Part shown: positions 35,235-44,336 of the stretch, piece after piece | Numbering within the stretch: the stretch's first letter is position 1 | How the letters are laid out: each line of letters opens with the position of its first letter | DNA from: Pedobacter roseus | Lineage (GTDB): Bacteria; Bacteroidota; Bacteroidia; Sphingobacteriales; Sphingobacteriaceae | Reading direction: 5' to 3' | DNA length: 64,000 nt | Assembly: GCF_014395225.1 (NCBI RefSeq) | Contig: NZ_CP060723.1 | Location: forward strand, 3,038,001 to 3,102,000 | Made by a program: the position numbers and the translations under genes | Notes under the pieces: model-generated | Seen by the model: only the letters and a program-made list of their open reading frames with translations | Database searches by the model: none | Told to the model about the DNA's origin: nothing

Positions 35235-37907
35235 TTGTTAAAGAAAGGCTTCCTTTTATGTTTACCATTATTATTTTGTGCGGCATTTTTATCCGCACAA
35301 AATACCGTATCTATAAGTGGTTCGGTAAAAGATAGTATCGGCAATCCGGTTGCTTCGGCATCAATAGCTATTGTAAACCAAACTGGGGCAGGCATTATCT
35401 TTGGTACAACAAATGATAAGGGTTTGTTTAAATGTGATTTCAAAAGCAGTAATGAAAGCTACTCTATAAAAGTAACTGCAATGGGTTTCCTGCAGTTTTA
35501 CCAGGCCATTGAACAAAAGAACAACGAGCTGGTAAACGTAGTGCTTAGGCAAAAAAGTTATAAGCTCGCGGAGGTTTCCATCAAATCAAACACTAAAGTC
35601 AGCCTATCGAGCGATACCTTGAAATATAGGGTTAAAGGTTTTCAAGAATCTAACGATCGGGTGATTGGCGATGTGATTAGCCGCTTACCAGGCATTAAAA
35701 TCGATGAAAATGGCGCTATAAGTTACAACGGCAAGCGCATTAACAATGTTTATATCGATGGGGATAATTTATTAGATGGTCGCTACAAAATGGCCACCAA
35801 TAATGTTCCTGTAAATGCTGTAGAGCAGGTGCAGGTGATAGAACGCGACCAACCTGTAAAGGCACTGAATGGGTTTGTAAGCAGTAACAATGTTTCGCTG
35901 AACATTAAACTTACCGATAGCGCCAAGACGATGATGGTGAATTCGGCTTATCTGGGAGCAGGCAATAAGGCTTATGTGGCCGAGCTAAATAACCTAATCT
36001 TCGATAAGAAAGTTAAAGCTATCAACACCTTTAAAACCAATAACATTGGCGAAAATCTTGAAGCCGAACAAGCGGTTTTAGGTCAGTCTTTTAATAATGA
36101 AGTAGCATTAAAACTACCCAAAACCTTCCTATCAATGGAAAGTGAAACCCTGCCAAACATGAAAGAAAAGTATTATTTATTAAATAATGATTATGCTGGC
36201 AGCCTAAATGTTTTGATAAAAATGAAAGCCGATTGGGGATTGCGCTTAAATTTATCCACACTCCAGTTGAAACGAAAATTTAAATACAATAACACAGTAA
36301 ATTATTTTTTAGGCAATACCGATACCATCCGGTTTAATGAATTTCAAGACAACGTTTACAAATTAAATCAGTGGCACGCCGAAGCGCAGCTCGAAAAAAA
36401 CAGCAAATCCATTTATTTGAAATCAATTACAAAATTCGAGATTCCAAAATGGAAAAGGAATGGCAATACAATACAAAATGAGCAAGCTTTCGGGCAGAGC
36501 CAACCTACAAATCAGGTATCCTTTAGTAATGAAACCAATTTGGTAAAGGCTTTAGGAGTGAATAACATTTTGCAATACAATGGTTTGGTACAATATCATA
36601 AAGTAGATGAAAACCTGAAAATTGCGCCAGGAATTCAGCAAAATATTGTAAATGGTGGCGCTGACTTCTTAGCGCTAAACCAGCAAGCCAGCACTAAAAA
36701 CATCTTCATCAATCAATCTACCACTTTTAAAACTAGGTTTAATCGCTTGGTTTTATCCGCAGCAGCCGGCGCTTCTTACGAACACAGTCGGTTAAACAGC
36801 CATCTATATAAAACCGATAGCACCGATAATATCAGATCAGTTGGGAACCAATTCAAAAACGATATCGGGTTTGATAATTTAGGTTTATATGGCCGAATTT
36901 CGGCACTTTATCCTTTGAAAAATGGATCGTTCAATCTGGAGGCAAGTCCAACTTTTAACAACATCAGTTATTCCGACGCACAGAAAAGCACCGCTAAAAC
37001 GAATACCTATTTTGTGTTGAATCCGATTCTAGAATTTAGAAAAACCTTGGGAAAGCATAGTGAACTGAATGCCAGATTTGCCCAACAAACGCAATTTGGA
37101 CAAGTTAATGATATTTACAGCGGCACCATCTTGGTCAACTACAGGCAATTTAATTTTAACGACACGCCTTTACCGAAAACAGATATGACTAACATTAATT
37201 TGAGGTATTCTAACCGAATACCCTTAAAAATGCTTTTTTTCAACCTAATGTTTGGTTTCGACAGAACCAGTCAAAACTTTATCAATTCTTATACTTTGGA
37301 TAGCGGACTGACAAAATCAGTGGCTATCGATTTCAGGAACACGATAGATCAATATTCATTAAATGGCAACATTTCCAAATACATTTTTCCACTCGAAATA
37401 AATATTGCTGCGCATGGAAGCTTAAGCATGCAGAAAGGAAACAATTTCTATAACGGCGAAATTACGCCCTTTAAAACTTACCTGCTGAACACGGGATTAA
37501 GCTTAAGAAAAAAGCTATTTTCGAAAATTACACTATCGGTGGCCGGAGACTTAAGCAGATCGTTAAATAAACAAGAAAGTTTAAGTGGCCCGATTGAAAA
37601 TGAATCGGCAAACGAAAAAATAAAGGGCGAATGGCTACACAATTTGAATTCAGAGCTTTCTTATGCCTTAACCTATAATTTCGTTTCTTACCGTCAGTTT
37701 TTGCAACAACCTATCCGCAATCAATTTTTAGATTTCAACCTAAAATATGCGCCCACCAACTGGAAAAGCTTCTTCGAATTTCAATGCGTGAATTTGATTA
37801 ATCAACGAGAATACCAGCAGATTAATTCGTCCGCGAACCAATTATCAACTTACCAAATGCCATTGCGACCAAGAACTTTTCTAATCAAGTATTCATTTAC
37901 TTTTTAG
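35235..37907 (+). CDS. TonB-dependent-receptor-like outer-membrane beta-barrel protein
   Basis: 890 residues. No ATG fits: the frame opens after an in-phase stop at 35214, and the best start is TTG at 35235, giving a signal peptide ending FLSAQ-N. A carboxypeptidase-regulatory-like domain (ISGSVKDSIGNPVASASIAI) comes first, then a plug-like domain (DRVIGDVISRLPGIKIDENG, NNVYIDGDNLL), then a long region of alternating strands ending in an aromatic strand (FLIKYSFTF). It is an outer-membrane protein, probably moving or binding a ligand connected with the GLPGLI protein and the small cysteine proteins. Confidence 0.85.
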   Translation: MLKKGFLLCLPLLFCAAFLSAQNTVSISGSVKDSIGNPVASASIAIVNQTGAGIIFGTTNDKGLFKCDFKSSNESYSIKVTAMGFLQFYQAIEQKNNELVNVVLRQKSYKLAEVSIKSNTKVSLSSDTLKYRVKGFQESNDRVIGDVISRLPGIKIDENGAISYNGKRINNVYIDGDNLLDGRYKMATNNVPVNAVEQVQVIERDQPVKALNGFVSSNNVSLNIKLTDSAKTMMVNSAYLGAGNKAYVAELNNLIFDKKVKAINTFKTNNIGENLEAEQAVLGQSFNNEVALKLPKTFLSMESETLPNMKEKYYLLNNDYAGSLNVLIKMKADWGLRLNLSTLQLKRKFKYNNTVNYFLGNTDTIRFNEFQDNVYKLNQWHAEAQLEKNSKSIYLKSITKFEIPKWKRNGNTIQNEQAFGQSQPTNQVSFSNETNLVKALGVNNILQYNGLVQYHKVDENLKIAPGIQQNIVNGGADFLALNQQASTKNIFINQSTTFKTRFNRLVLSAAAGASYEHSRLNSHLYKTDSTDNIRSVGNQFKNDIGFDNLGLYGRISALYPLKNGSFNLEASPTFNNISYSDAQKSTAKTNTYFVLNPILEFRKTLGKHSELNARFAQQTQFGQVNDIYSGTILVNYRQFNFNDTPLPKTDMTNINLRYSNRIPLKMLFFNLMFGFDRTSQNFINSYTLDSGLTKSVAIDFRNTIDQYSLNGNISKYIFPLEINIAAHGSLSMQKGNNFYNGEITPFKTYLLNTGLSLRKKLFSKITLSVAGDLSRSLNKQESLSGPIENESANEKIKGEWLHNLNSELSYALTYNFVSYRQFLQQPIRNQFLDFNLKYAPTNWKSFFEFQCVNLINQREYQQINSSANQLSTYQMPLRPRTFLIKYSFTF

Positions 37908-38498
37908 CAAAAATTTTCAAATAGTTGTATTGTACGAATAAACAATGATGTAGGGCTATCAAATATAAACCTTTGGTTTTTATAGTGGTGATTAGTACTA
38001 TATTTAATTTTAAATCAGAAAAATTATGAAAACTATAGCTATCTGGAAGTAAATCCTGGCAAGGAAATTGGCTTTACACTAGCATGCATTGCCTTAATAA
38101 TTGTTATTTTACCTGTGGTTTTCGGAGGTTTTTCTCGGTCTTGTAGATGCTGTAAATAATTTTGGCAGCAGAGCAAAGAAATTGGATTTTTGGCAGGATT
38201 AGTTCTTATCATTCCCATTCTAGTTCTGATCAAATTAATTTACCCAAAAATGATCTTTTTGATATTAGTGGAGCCTTTAAGAAAGCGGCAGCTTTATATT
38301 GACTTGCCTCGGTTTTGACAGCAATCAGATTTGACAAACAAAAAGGGGTACCTCAATTTAAACCCATATCGCACTCCAACATTTTTGCATATCTTGAAAC
38401 CCTTGATATTGAGGAGAAGATTTATTGACCTGAAGAGGTTTAATGCGCGGAGCGCGCCGGAAGAATTTAAAAAATGAAATGGCCTTACGGCCACTTCA
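37908..38498. other. Intergenic region with degraded coding traces
   Basis: 591 bp. A plus-strand stretch at about 38040-38290 reads as hydrophobic protein segments (EIGFTLACIALIIVILPVVF; EIGFLAGLVLIIPILVLI) broken by stops. This looks like a decayed small membrane protein with two related GFxAG/GFTLA spans. No intact gene, RNA or clear repeat is visible. Confidence 0.4.
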
Positions 38499-39485
38499 TC
38501 AATTTAGCTGAAGGCTACCACTATGGGCAAATATTTCGCATAGGTTGAATGTAGTCTGTGCACGCTGTAGACCAGTACCCCACATGATGCTTTTGAGTTT
38601 ATTTTCCTCATTGCTAAAATTTCTCACATTCTGGAAATAGCCTGTTATGGCATTATAAGCGCCAAACAATGTTCCTTTTGTGGTAACTTGCTGTTGCGAA
38701 GGCACTGCGAGTGCGTAATCAAAAACGCTTTCTACAATATTCAAATAGTGGCTGGACAGGTGATGGAATTTTTCCTCCTGCAAACAGCTAAGCACTTCTT
38801 TACTGGGTGCCATTGCAATTCCTATCAATTTTTTAAGCTCTTTATCGGTAATGCGGACCTTTGACCAATGATTAAAAAGCGCTTCGATCTCATTGGCTAT
38901 ACTGCTGCTAATGCCCATTAAATGGTGCGCCTGTTTTAATCTTTCTAAAGCACTTGCGGTGTGACGGATTTTTATACTATTCTGTTTAGATCGGATGGCT
39001 GCATTTAAGGTATTTTGGCAAACCACTCTGATTGGCGTAAAAGCTGCTGTAATACTACCATATCCATCATGTGAGGTCGTCAGAAAAACATACTGCTCGA
39101 TCAGGTCATCCTTTCCTACCCTGATATAACCGGGAAGTTTTGCTGTAATAAAAATACGCTCTCCTTTCCCTAAAGCACCCGCAGTTTCATAGCGTATATC
39201 TGTATCGTTGCCTACGATGCTGTCGAAAAACGAAAATGCATCTGTATTCTGTACGATGTGATAATCCTTGCCAACTACACCCAATATTTCCTCTGTATCT
39301 GTCATGATGGTTGCAAAATAATCGGGTACTGACAACTGAGGTTCAATTCCATCAGCCAGGGTGGGCATTTCGGCAAAAATGGCCAGCCGTTCCACATTTA
39401 AACTGTCACCCCATTTCGCTTTAAAGTGACCACCTGTTTCGGGGCAAACTGGCCGTTCTGATCTTTCGATCAGCTTTTTTCGCAA
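38499..39485 (-). CDS. DUF932 (phage/plasmid-like) protein, N-terminus unusual
   Basis: 328 residues. From about residue 55 it follows the DUF932 family closely: VPDYFATIMTDTEEILGVVG, DYHIVQNTDAFSFFDSIVG, ETAGALGKGERIFITAKLP, LTTSHDGYGSITAAFTPIRV and NTLNAAIR. The usual opening (FFSVKExAWHGLG) is missing and replaced by a different, charged start. The function is unknown; genes of this family are carried by plasmids, phages and conjugative elements. With the integrase downstream it marks the remains of an integrative element. The N-terminus may have been replaced by a deletion. Confidence 0.8.
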   Translation of the reverse strand: MRKKLIERSERPVCPETGGHFKAKWGDSLNVERLAIFAEMPTLADGIEPQLSVPDYFATIMTDTEEILGVVGKDYHIVQNTDAFSFFDSIVGNDTDIRYETAGALGKGERIFITAKLPGYIRVGKDDLIEQYVFLTTSHDGYGSITAAFTPIRVVCQNTLNAAIRSKQNSIKIRHTASALERLKQAHHLMGISSSIANEIEALFNHWSKVRITDKELKKLIGIAMAPSKEVLSCLQEEKFHHLSSHYLNIVESVFDYALAVPSQQQVTTKGTLFGAYNAITGYFQNVRNFSNEENKLKSIMWGTGLQRAQTTFNLCEIFAHSGSLQLN

Positions 39486-39696
39486 CTGGCTTTCGGGAAT
39501 AATTTTTCAATTTCTGCATAAAATAAAGGCTCCTGGGAGCATATCTACTATTCGGGATGGACTACGGTCACTTCGCTGTTTTGAAGGGGGTATGGTGTTT
39601 TTTTACGCGTTCCAGTACCTGCGAATGGATTTTGATCGCTAGAAAGGTCTGAATTGAGGATAAATCCGGCAGTAAGATGGATTAAACCGAAAAGTC

Positions 39697-40281
39697 TTGA
39701 GGAAAATGGATTTGGATCCGAAGTGTATATTTGTTCAGAGGGAAAGGAACTTAGATGTGCATCATCCGATAATCAATTTGGTGGCCAGTTTGGCCCGAAA
39801 CAGAGGGGTCACTTTCACCGAAATACACAATCAATATATGAAAAAGCATAAATTACTGCTTTTATCGAGGGATAATGGGAACAAGACTTACGAAAAGTGG
39901 TATGCTTTTGGGAGAAATCAAGCATTAACAATTAGTGGAAATAAGCTTTTATTTCCTTATATTTCTGATAAGCCGTACTTTGTTTTTACGGATGAAAAAG
40001 ATTTACTTTTCTACAACGGGTATGCAATAATTTCCGAATCTGTAGACGATCTTTTAGTATTACAGAGGATTTTAATGTCAAGGATTTTTTGGTTCTACAT
40101 CAAGCATACGAGTAAACCCTATTCTGGTAAGTTTTTTTCAATAGCAAAGAATTACATTAAGAATTTTGGTGTGTGTGTTCTCAGCCAAAAGCAAAGAGAG
40201 AAATTGCTAACTCTAGATAGCGCCGACAAAATTGATTCGTTTCTAGAAAAGATTTATGAGATTAAAATTGTTAATGACTAA
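39697..40281 (+). pseudogene. C-terminal remnant of an Eco57I-type restriction-modification methylase
   Basis: An open stretch of 195 codons without a credible start: the longest frame opens with TTG after an upstream stop at 39673. The sequence KWYAFGRNQAL, KLLFPYISDKPYF, GYAIISESVDDLLVLQRILMS and KPYSGKFFSIAKNYIKNFGV is the C-terminal target-recognition region of type IIG/Eco57I-like enzymes. The catalytic methylase part (NPPY motif) is absent. It is a truncated relic lying in the same element as the DUF932 and integrase genes. Confidence 0.72.
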
Positions 40282-40640
40282 CGTGAAAAAAAAATCTTTA
40301 ATAATTTGGGACATGGCATAAAAGATTCTGTTTTTCCTGCCGGTATATTACTAAAAAAGCCTGATGTCTTATTTGATTAAAGATTCAATTATCACACTTG
40401 ATCAGGATAAACAAATTATGTACCTTTATACTGATAAGGATTTGTAGTGCTTGTATCATTAAATGAAAACATTGCAGGTAATTTTTACGTAGAAGTTCAG
40501 CCTAAATTTTATGTTATCTACTTACGCGTCATTCGTGCGTACTTGGATTCATAAAATGCAAACAACAGTATTCCAGTGGTTTAGATCAATAGTTCGATTC
40601 CCGCCCAGAATTAAACGCTAAGGCTTTATTAACAGCCTGC
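40282..40640. other. Intergenic region at the element edge
   Basis: 359 bp between the methylase relic and the integrase gene. It contains short broken frames and, near its right end, the tRNA-like word described at 40592-40613. No intact gene. Confidence 0.4.
40592..40613. other. Candidate attachment-site core (tRNA T-arm-like word)
   Basis: GTTCGATTCCCGCC followed by CAGAATTA looks like the T-loop and 3' acceptor half of a tRNA gene, but the 5' half of the T-stem does not pair and no anticodon arm exists upstream. Such 3' fragments mark where tyrosine integrases crossed over. It lies 28 bp beyond the integrase stop. A partner copy is not in the window. Confidence 0.35.
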
Positions 40641-41867
40641 TTAGCTATTTGGTACCCATACTAGCTTAATATTAGAAGTCACATTTTGATTATTCCAACC
40701 ATATTGAATATTGTCTGATTTTACTAAGATTTCATTTTTTAGATTTAGCCACTTATCGTCTAAAATAATTCTAATTCTATCAGATGCATCTCTTTTAAGC
40801 TTATCTACAATTTTCACATAGATCATAGTAGTTTTAATATTTTTGTGACCAAGTAGTTTTGAAAGAGTTACAATGTCAGTACCAAATAAAAGCTGCAGTG
40901 TAGCAAAGGTGTGCCTAAAGCAATGGAAAGTAATATGCTTACCAATTCCAGCCATTTTTAACCATCCAGGCAATGTCCTGTCTGCTAAATGATAAGATAG
41001 CCCTTTAAAAACTATACCTACCTCACGATTTCCCAACAGCGTAACAGCTTGGTCAGAAATCGGGTGATATTCAGCCTGCCTTGTTTTATCAATAGAAAAT
41101 TGAATAAAGTATCTTCCCTTACTACCCCTTATCTCAGACCAATCCAACGTAAGGCAATCTGAAAAACGCAAGCCAGTTAATACTGAAAAAAGCGACGTGC
41201 GTTTAACTACATCTGAGTCGCAGGGAGTATCAGCTAATATTTGAAGTTCATCCTGAAATAAAAATTCCCTGTGTGTGTCTTCTGGAGTAATGCTGTCAAT
41301 TATTTGACCAAGATTAACAGGTATTAATCTTTTTTTAAATGCCACCTTTAAAGTAGCTTTAAACTTAGCAAAATAACTATAAGCCGTATTAATCTTTATA
41401 GGTCTTCCCGCTCTTCCAATTGCAGGGGCTGATAAAAGATAATCAGCATACTCTTCACACAGCGTTTCATTTAATTGCGGAAATAAAATTTTCTCACCTA
41501 CGAATGCCTTAAAGTAAGAAATAGCACTTTTCCAGTTGTCACTATTAGAGTTATTAGGTCTTTTGCTTCGTTCTAATTCAAAAAATTCTATAAAATTACC
41601 ATTGAGCATTCTTTGGGATAAAAACCCAAACCTGAGATTCTGCACGTCTACCTGACGCAATGCTGCTTCTGTTCTAGCAAGTTCTAAGGTCTCTTTATTA
41701 TGAAACCGTTCCTGAGTTGTATTGGGATTACCGTAAAGAAATATCTTTAAATAATGTTTTCTCTGCAACTTCCCTGTATCAGGATTAATTACGGGTGGAT
41801 ATATATCCAGGAATAAAGATTTCCTGCCCTTCCCTATTTTCTTACTTCTTAATGTTACCTTGCTCAC
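40641..41867 (-). CDS. Tyrosine recombinase / site-specific integrase
   Basis: 408 residues of the Bacteroidota integrase type: an N-terminal arm-binding domain with KRKHYLKIF, a core SAM-like domain (about 100-200), then the catalytic domain. Catalytic residues are visible: Arg in TGLRFSDCLTL, H-x-x-R in HCFRHTFATL, and Tyr in KTTMIYVKI after LLGHKN. The start codon is GTG and overlaps the stop of the upstream HTH gene (GTGA). It would catalyse integration and excision of the element represented by 38.5-42.9 kb. Confidence 0.93.
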   Translation of the reverse strand: MSKVTLRSKKIGKGRKSLFLDIYPPVINPDTGKLQRKHYLKIFLYGNPNTTQERFHNKETLELARTEAALRQVDVQNLRFGFLSQRMLNGNFIEFFELERSKRPNNSNSDNWKSAISYFKAFVGEKILFPQLNETLCEEYADYLLSAPAIGRAGRPIKINTAYSYFAKFKATLKVAFKKRLIPVNLGQIIDSITPEDTHREFLFQDELQILADTPCDSDVVKRTSLFSVLTGLRFSDCLTLDWSEIRGSKGRYFIQFSIDKTRQAEYHPISDQAVTLLGNREVGIVFKGLSYHLADRTLPGWLKMAGIGKHITFHCFRHTFATLQLLFGTDIVTLSKLLGHKNIKTTMIYVKIVDKLKRDASDRIRIILDDKWLNLKNEILVKSDNIQYGWNNQNVTSNIKLVWVPNS

Positions 41868-42307
41868 TGTCCATCCCCCCTTTTTAATGATTTAAATACT
41901 CTATCAACGGCTATTTTTGAATAGTAATTTACAGTTCCTATTTTAACCTTTGGAACTTTCCTCCTATCAAAAAAACTATAAAGATTACTACGCTTGTCAT
42001 TAAATTTTACCTCACACTGCCTGATGGTATAACAATCCTTTTTATCCAACGGTTTCAACGCAAGCTTAGTATTATACTCCTTATCTTTAGCTAAAATACT
42101 AGGATCTTTAGGTAGTATCCATTTCTTATAGAGTTGGTCACATGCACGCTGATCAAAGAAAATTTCCTTTCCAATTTTGATTTTGGGAATCCCCTTTCTT
42201 TTGAGCAAAATATATAAGGCATCTCTTGTAGTTTTGAATATATTTTTCAGCTCGTTTATTGAGTAACAGTTTTCTCTAGTCAAAATTTCATCTTCTGAAT
42301 TTTTCAC
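41864..42307 (-). CDS. Tandem helix-turn-helix (excisionase-like) protein
   Basis: 147 residues made of two related units. Unit 1 (about 14-60): CYSINELKNIFKTTRDALYI followed by GIPKIKIGKEIFFDQRACDQLY. Unit 2 (about 90-145): CYTIRQCEVKFNDKRSNLYSF followed by KVPKVKIGTVNYYSKIAVDRVF. Each looks like a MerR/excisionase winged HTH. The start is GTG at 42307. Overlap with the integrase start implies coupled expression, so a directionality factor is the natural guess. Confidence 0.78.
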   Translation of the reverse strand: MKNSEDEILTRENCYSINELKNIFKTTRDALYILLKRKGIPKIKIGKEIFFDQRACDQLYKKWILPKDPSILAKDKEYNTKLALKPLDKKDCYTIRQCEVKFNDKRSNLYSFFDRRKVPKVKIGTVNYYSKIAVDRVFKSLKRGDGQ

Positions 42308-42318
42308 TTTATTAACTT

Positions 42319-42699
42319 TCAGGGGAGCGGCTGTAAAGTATTTGGTTGTTCAAAAATCGCCAAAAGATTAGCGCGTAATATCCTGAACTTTCTTATCCCA
42401 AGATTTGTAGCTTTTAAACGTCCACTGTGAATCATTGCATAAACAGCCTCGGGTGTACATTCTAATAAATCTGCTACATCTTTAACTTTCAAAAATTCCT
42501 TCGTTACAGATTGCTTTTTTATTTCCACTGTACGTTCTATTGTTTCAACCTTACTTGCCTTTATTTTCTCTTCTTTAACCTTCCTCTTATGATTTTTACT
42601 ATTACAACTGTGACTACAAAATCTTGTTACAGTAGTTTTAGCCATAAAGAGGCTACCGCAAAATTCACATCTTCTGGGAACCGAAATATTGGTGCTCAT
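42319..42699 (-). CDS. Zinc-ribbon plus helix-turn-helix excisionase-like protein
   Basis: 126 residues from the ATG at 42699; a longer frame to 42819 adds a hydrophobic leader that does not fit the family. The N-terminus has four cysteines (CEFCGSLF and FCSHSC) forming a small zinc ribbon, then a lysine-rich linker. The C-terminus is a MerR/Xis-type HTH (FLKVKDVADLLECTPEAVYAMIHSGRLKA, then IRKFRI). It is the first gene of the three-gene integrase operon, 11 bp upstream of the tandem-HTH gene. Confidence 0.75.
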   Translation of the reverse strand: MSTNISVPRRCEFCGSLFMAKTTVTRFCSHSCNSKNHKRKVKEEKIKASKVETIERTVEIKKQSVTKEFLKVKDVADLLECTPEAVYAMIHSGRLKATNLGIRKFRILRANLLAIFEQPNTLQPLP

Positions 42700-42860
42700 A
42701 ACTTCATTATTAACTGATAAGACTAAATAAGACAGAATAAATGTTGCTAAGCCAAATGATCTCTCCATATCTAACAAAGTGCAAGAGATTAAAACATTAA
42801 ATTTTAATTTGGGGGACAACTGAGGGACAAACTTACTTAAAACATCGCAATATATCCAAA

Positions 42861-42903
42861 TAAAAAAACCTGCAAAAAAAGTGACAAGTCACATATTTAC
42901 AGG
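42861..42903 (-). terminator. Intrinsic terminator downstream of mnmE
   Basis: On the minus strand CCTGTAAATATGTGAC-TT-GTCACTTTTTTTGCAGG is followed by seven T. The inner stem GTGAC/GTCAC and outer CCTG/CAGG pair, with the A/T stretches facing each other. It lies 47 bp after the mnmE stop. Confidence 0.7.
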
Positions 42904-42949
42904 CAATTACATTATTTTATCTATTGTTATTTTTGGTTATTTGATGTCG

Positions 42950-44311
42950 TTACTTTCCGATACAAAATTTCGTAAAAATATTCTCTAACAAATCATCCGT
43001 AGTAACCGTCCCTGTTATCTCCCCAAGGTAATGTAAAGCCTGTTTGATATCCATGGCCAAAAAATCTGAAGTAACCGGATTATCAACATTAGCCAATACC
43101 CTTTGCAGCGCATGCTCGGTTTGTTTTAAGGCCTCTACGTGGCGGATGTTCGTTACCAGGGTTTCGCTGGTATTGATATGGTGGAGGTTTACCTGCTCCA
43201 GCAAGATTGTTTTCAATTCATCGATACCCTGTTTCTCTTTTGCAGATATAAAAACAGCGTTTAAACCCTCGAAAGTTTTGCGTTGATCAGCAGAGATCAG
43301 GTCGGCTTTATTAACCAGAATAAGGTAAGGAATAGCCAATTGTTCGAGGCCCCTCACCTGTTCTTTAATTTCTGAAAGGCTTTGATCAGCGTCGGCCATA
43401 TAAATGATCAGTTTAGCCTGTTTCATTTTTTCTAAAGTACGCTCTACCCCTAAAGCTTCAACAATATCGGCCGTATCGCGGATTCCGGCGGTATCGATAA
43501 AACGGAAAACAATGCCGCCAATGGTCAGTTCATCTTCAATGGTATCGCGTGTGGTACCTGCAATGTCGGATACGATGGCACGCTCTTCGTTTAATAAAGC
43601 ATTAAGTAAGGTAGATTTCCCCACATTAGGTTTACCGGCAATTACAATCGGAACACCGTTTTTGATCACATTCCCCATTTCAAAAGAGGAAATCAACCTT
43701 TGCAAAACGTAATTGATTTTGTTCACGAGGTTTTTCAACTGCTCTCGATTGGCAAACTCCACATCTTCTTCCGCAAAATCCAGTTCCAGTTCAATCATCG
43801 AAGCAAAATGAATCAATTGTTCACGCAGGCCTTTTAACTCATTGGCAAAACCACCACGCATCTGTTGCATGGCCACATCGTGCGAAGCTTTCGAATTTGA
43901 AGCGATTAAATCGGCCACAGCTTCTGCCTGACTTAAATCGAAAGCACCATTTAAAAAAGCACGTAAAGTAAATTCACCAGGTTTGGCTGCACGTGCCCCT
44001 TTGCTGATCAACAGATTAATAATTTGCTGGATGATGTAATTAGACCCATGACAGGAAATCTCGACCACGTTTTCTTTAGTGTACGATTTAGGCGCAACAA
44101 ACAATCCTGCAACTACCTCATCAATAATATGATCACCATCTTTAACCAGTCCAAAATGTAAAGTATGCGTAGCCTGCTTTTCTAAATCCTTTCCGGCAAA
44201 AACGGTATTGGTGAGCGAAATCGCATCAGGACCAGACAGGCGGATTACGCCAATAGCCCCCGAACCCGAAGGAGTAGATAAAGCAATAATGGTATCTTGA
44301 TCGTTATTCAT
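42950..44311 (-). CDS. mnmE: tRNA uridine-5-carboxymethylaminomethyl(34) synthesis GTPase MnmE
   Basis: 453 residues from the ATG at 44311. A frame to 44407 adds 32 residues not found in the family. MnmE works with MnmG to modify the wobble uridine of some tRNAs. It shows the N-terminal folate-binding domain (TIIALSTPSGSGAIGVIRLSG), the inserted G domain (GKPNVGKSTLLN, DIAGTTRDTIED, DTAGIRDT, NKAD) and the C-terminal FCIGK with the essential cysteine. The gene is chromosomal and intact. Confidence 0.97.
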   Translation of the reverse strand: MNNDQDTIIALSTPSGSGAIGVIRLSGPDAISLTNTVFAGKDLEKQATHTLHFGLVKDGDHIIDEVVAGLFVAPKSYTKENVVEISCHGSNYIIQQIINLLISKGARAAKPGEFTLRAFLNGAFDLSQAEAVADLIASNSKASHDVAMQQMRGGFANELKGLREQLIHFASMIELELDFAEEDVEFANREQLKNLVNKINYVLQRLISSFEMGNVIKNGVPIVIAGKPNVGKSTLLNALLNEERAIVSDIAGTTRDTIEDELTIGGIVFRFIDTAGIRDTADIVEALGVERTLEKMKQAKLIIYMADADQSLSEIKEQVRGLEQLAIPYLILVNKADLISADQRKTFEGLNAVFISAKEKQGIDELKTILLEQVNLHHINTSETLVTNIRHVEALKQTEHALQRVLANVDNPVTSDFLAMDIKQALHYLGEITGTVTTDDLLENIFTKFCIGK

Positions 44312-44328
44312 GTGTTGTATTAAAGCTG

Positions 44329-44336
44329 CAAAAATA
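44329..44336 (-). promoter_or_regulatory. Candidate -7 promoter element of mnmE
   Basis: Minus-strand TATTTTTG fits TAnnTTTG, 17 bp upstream of the start at 44311. This also supports the shorter mnmE start, since the longer one would begin upstream of it. Confidence 0.4.

Noticed and set aside
37951..37965. Further copy of the EPS upstream word (TAGGGCTATC)
   Set aside because: It lies downstream of the barrel gene with no start at the right distance, and a similar match occurs inside ugd coding sequence, so isolated matches are expected by chance.
38039..38233. 64-residue minus-strand frame
   Set aside because: It is antisense to degraded hydrophobic coding traces, with no plausible ribosome site or family.
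40580..40615. A complete tRNA gene
   Set aside because: Only the T-loop and acceptor-like 3' half is present; the T-stem does not pair and no D-arm or anticodon arm is found upstream.
42700..42819. Hydrophobic N-terminal extension of the zinc-ribbon HTH protein
   Set aside because: It is absent from the expected family layout; the ATG at 42699 directly precedes the cysteine ribbon.
42940..42975. A perfect SGI1-type attachment duplicate of the mnmE 3' end inside the window
   Set aside because: I found no second copy of the CTTTCCGATACAAAATTT word elsewhere in the 64 kb.
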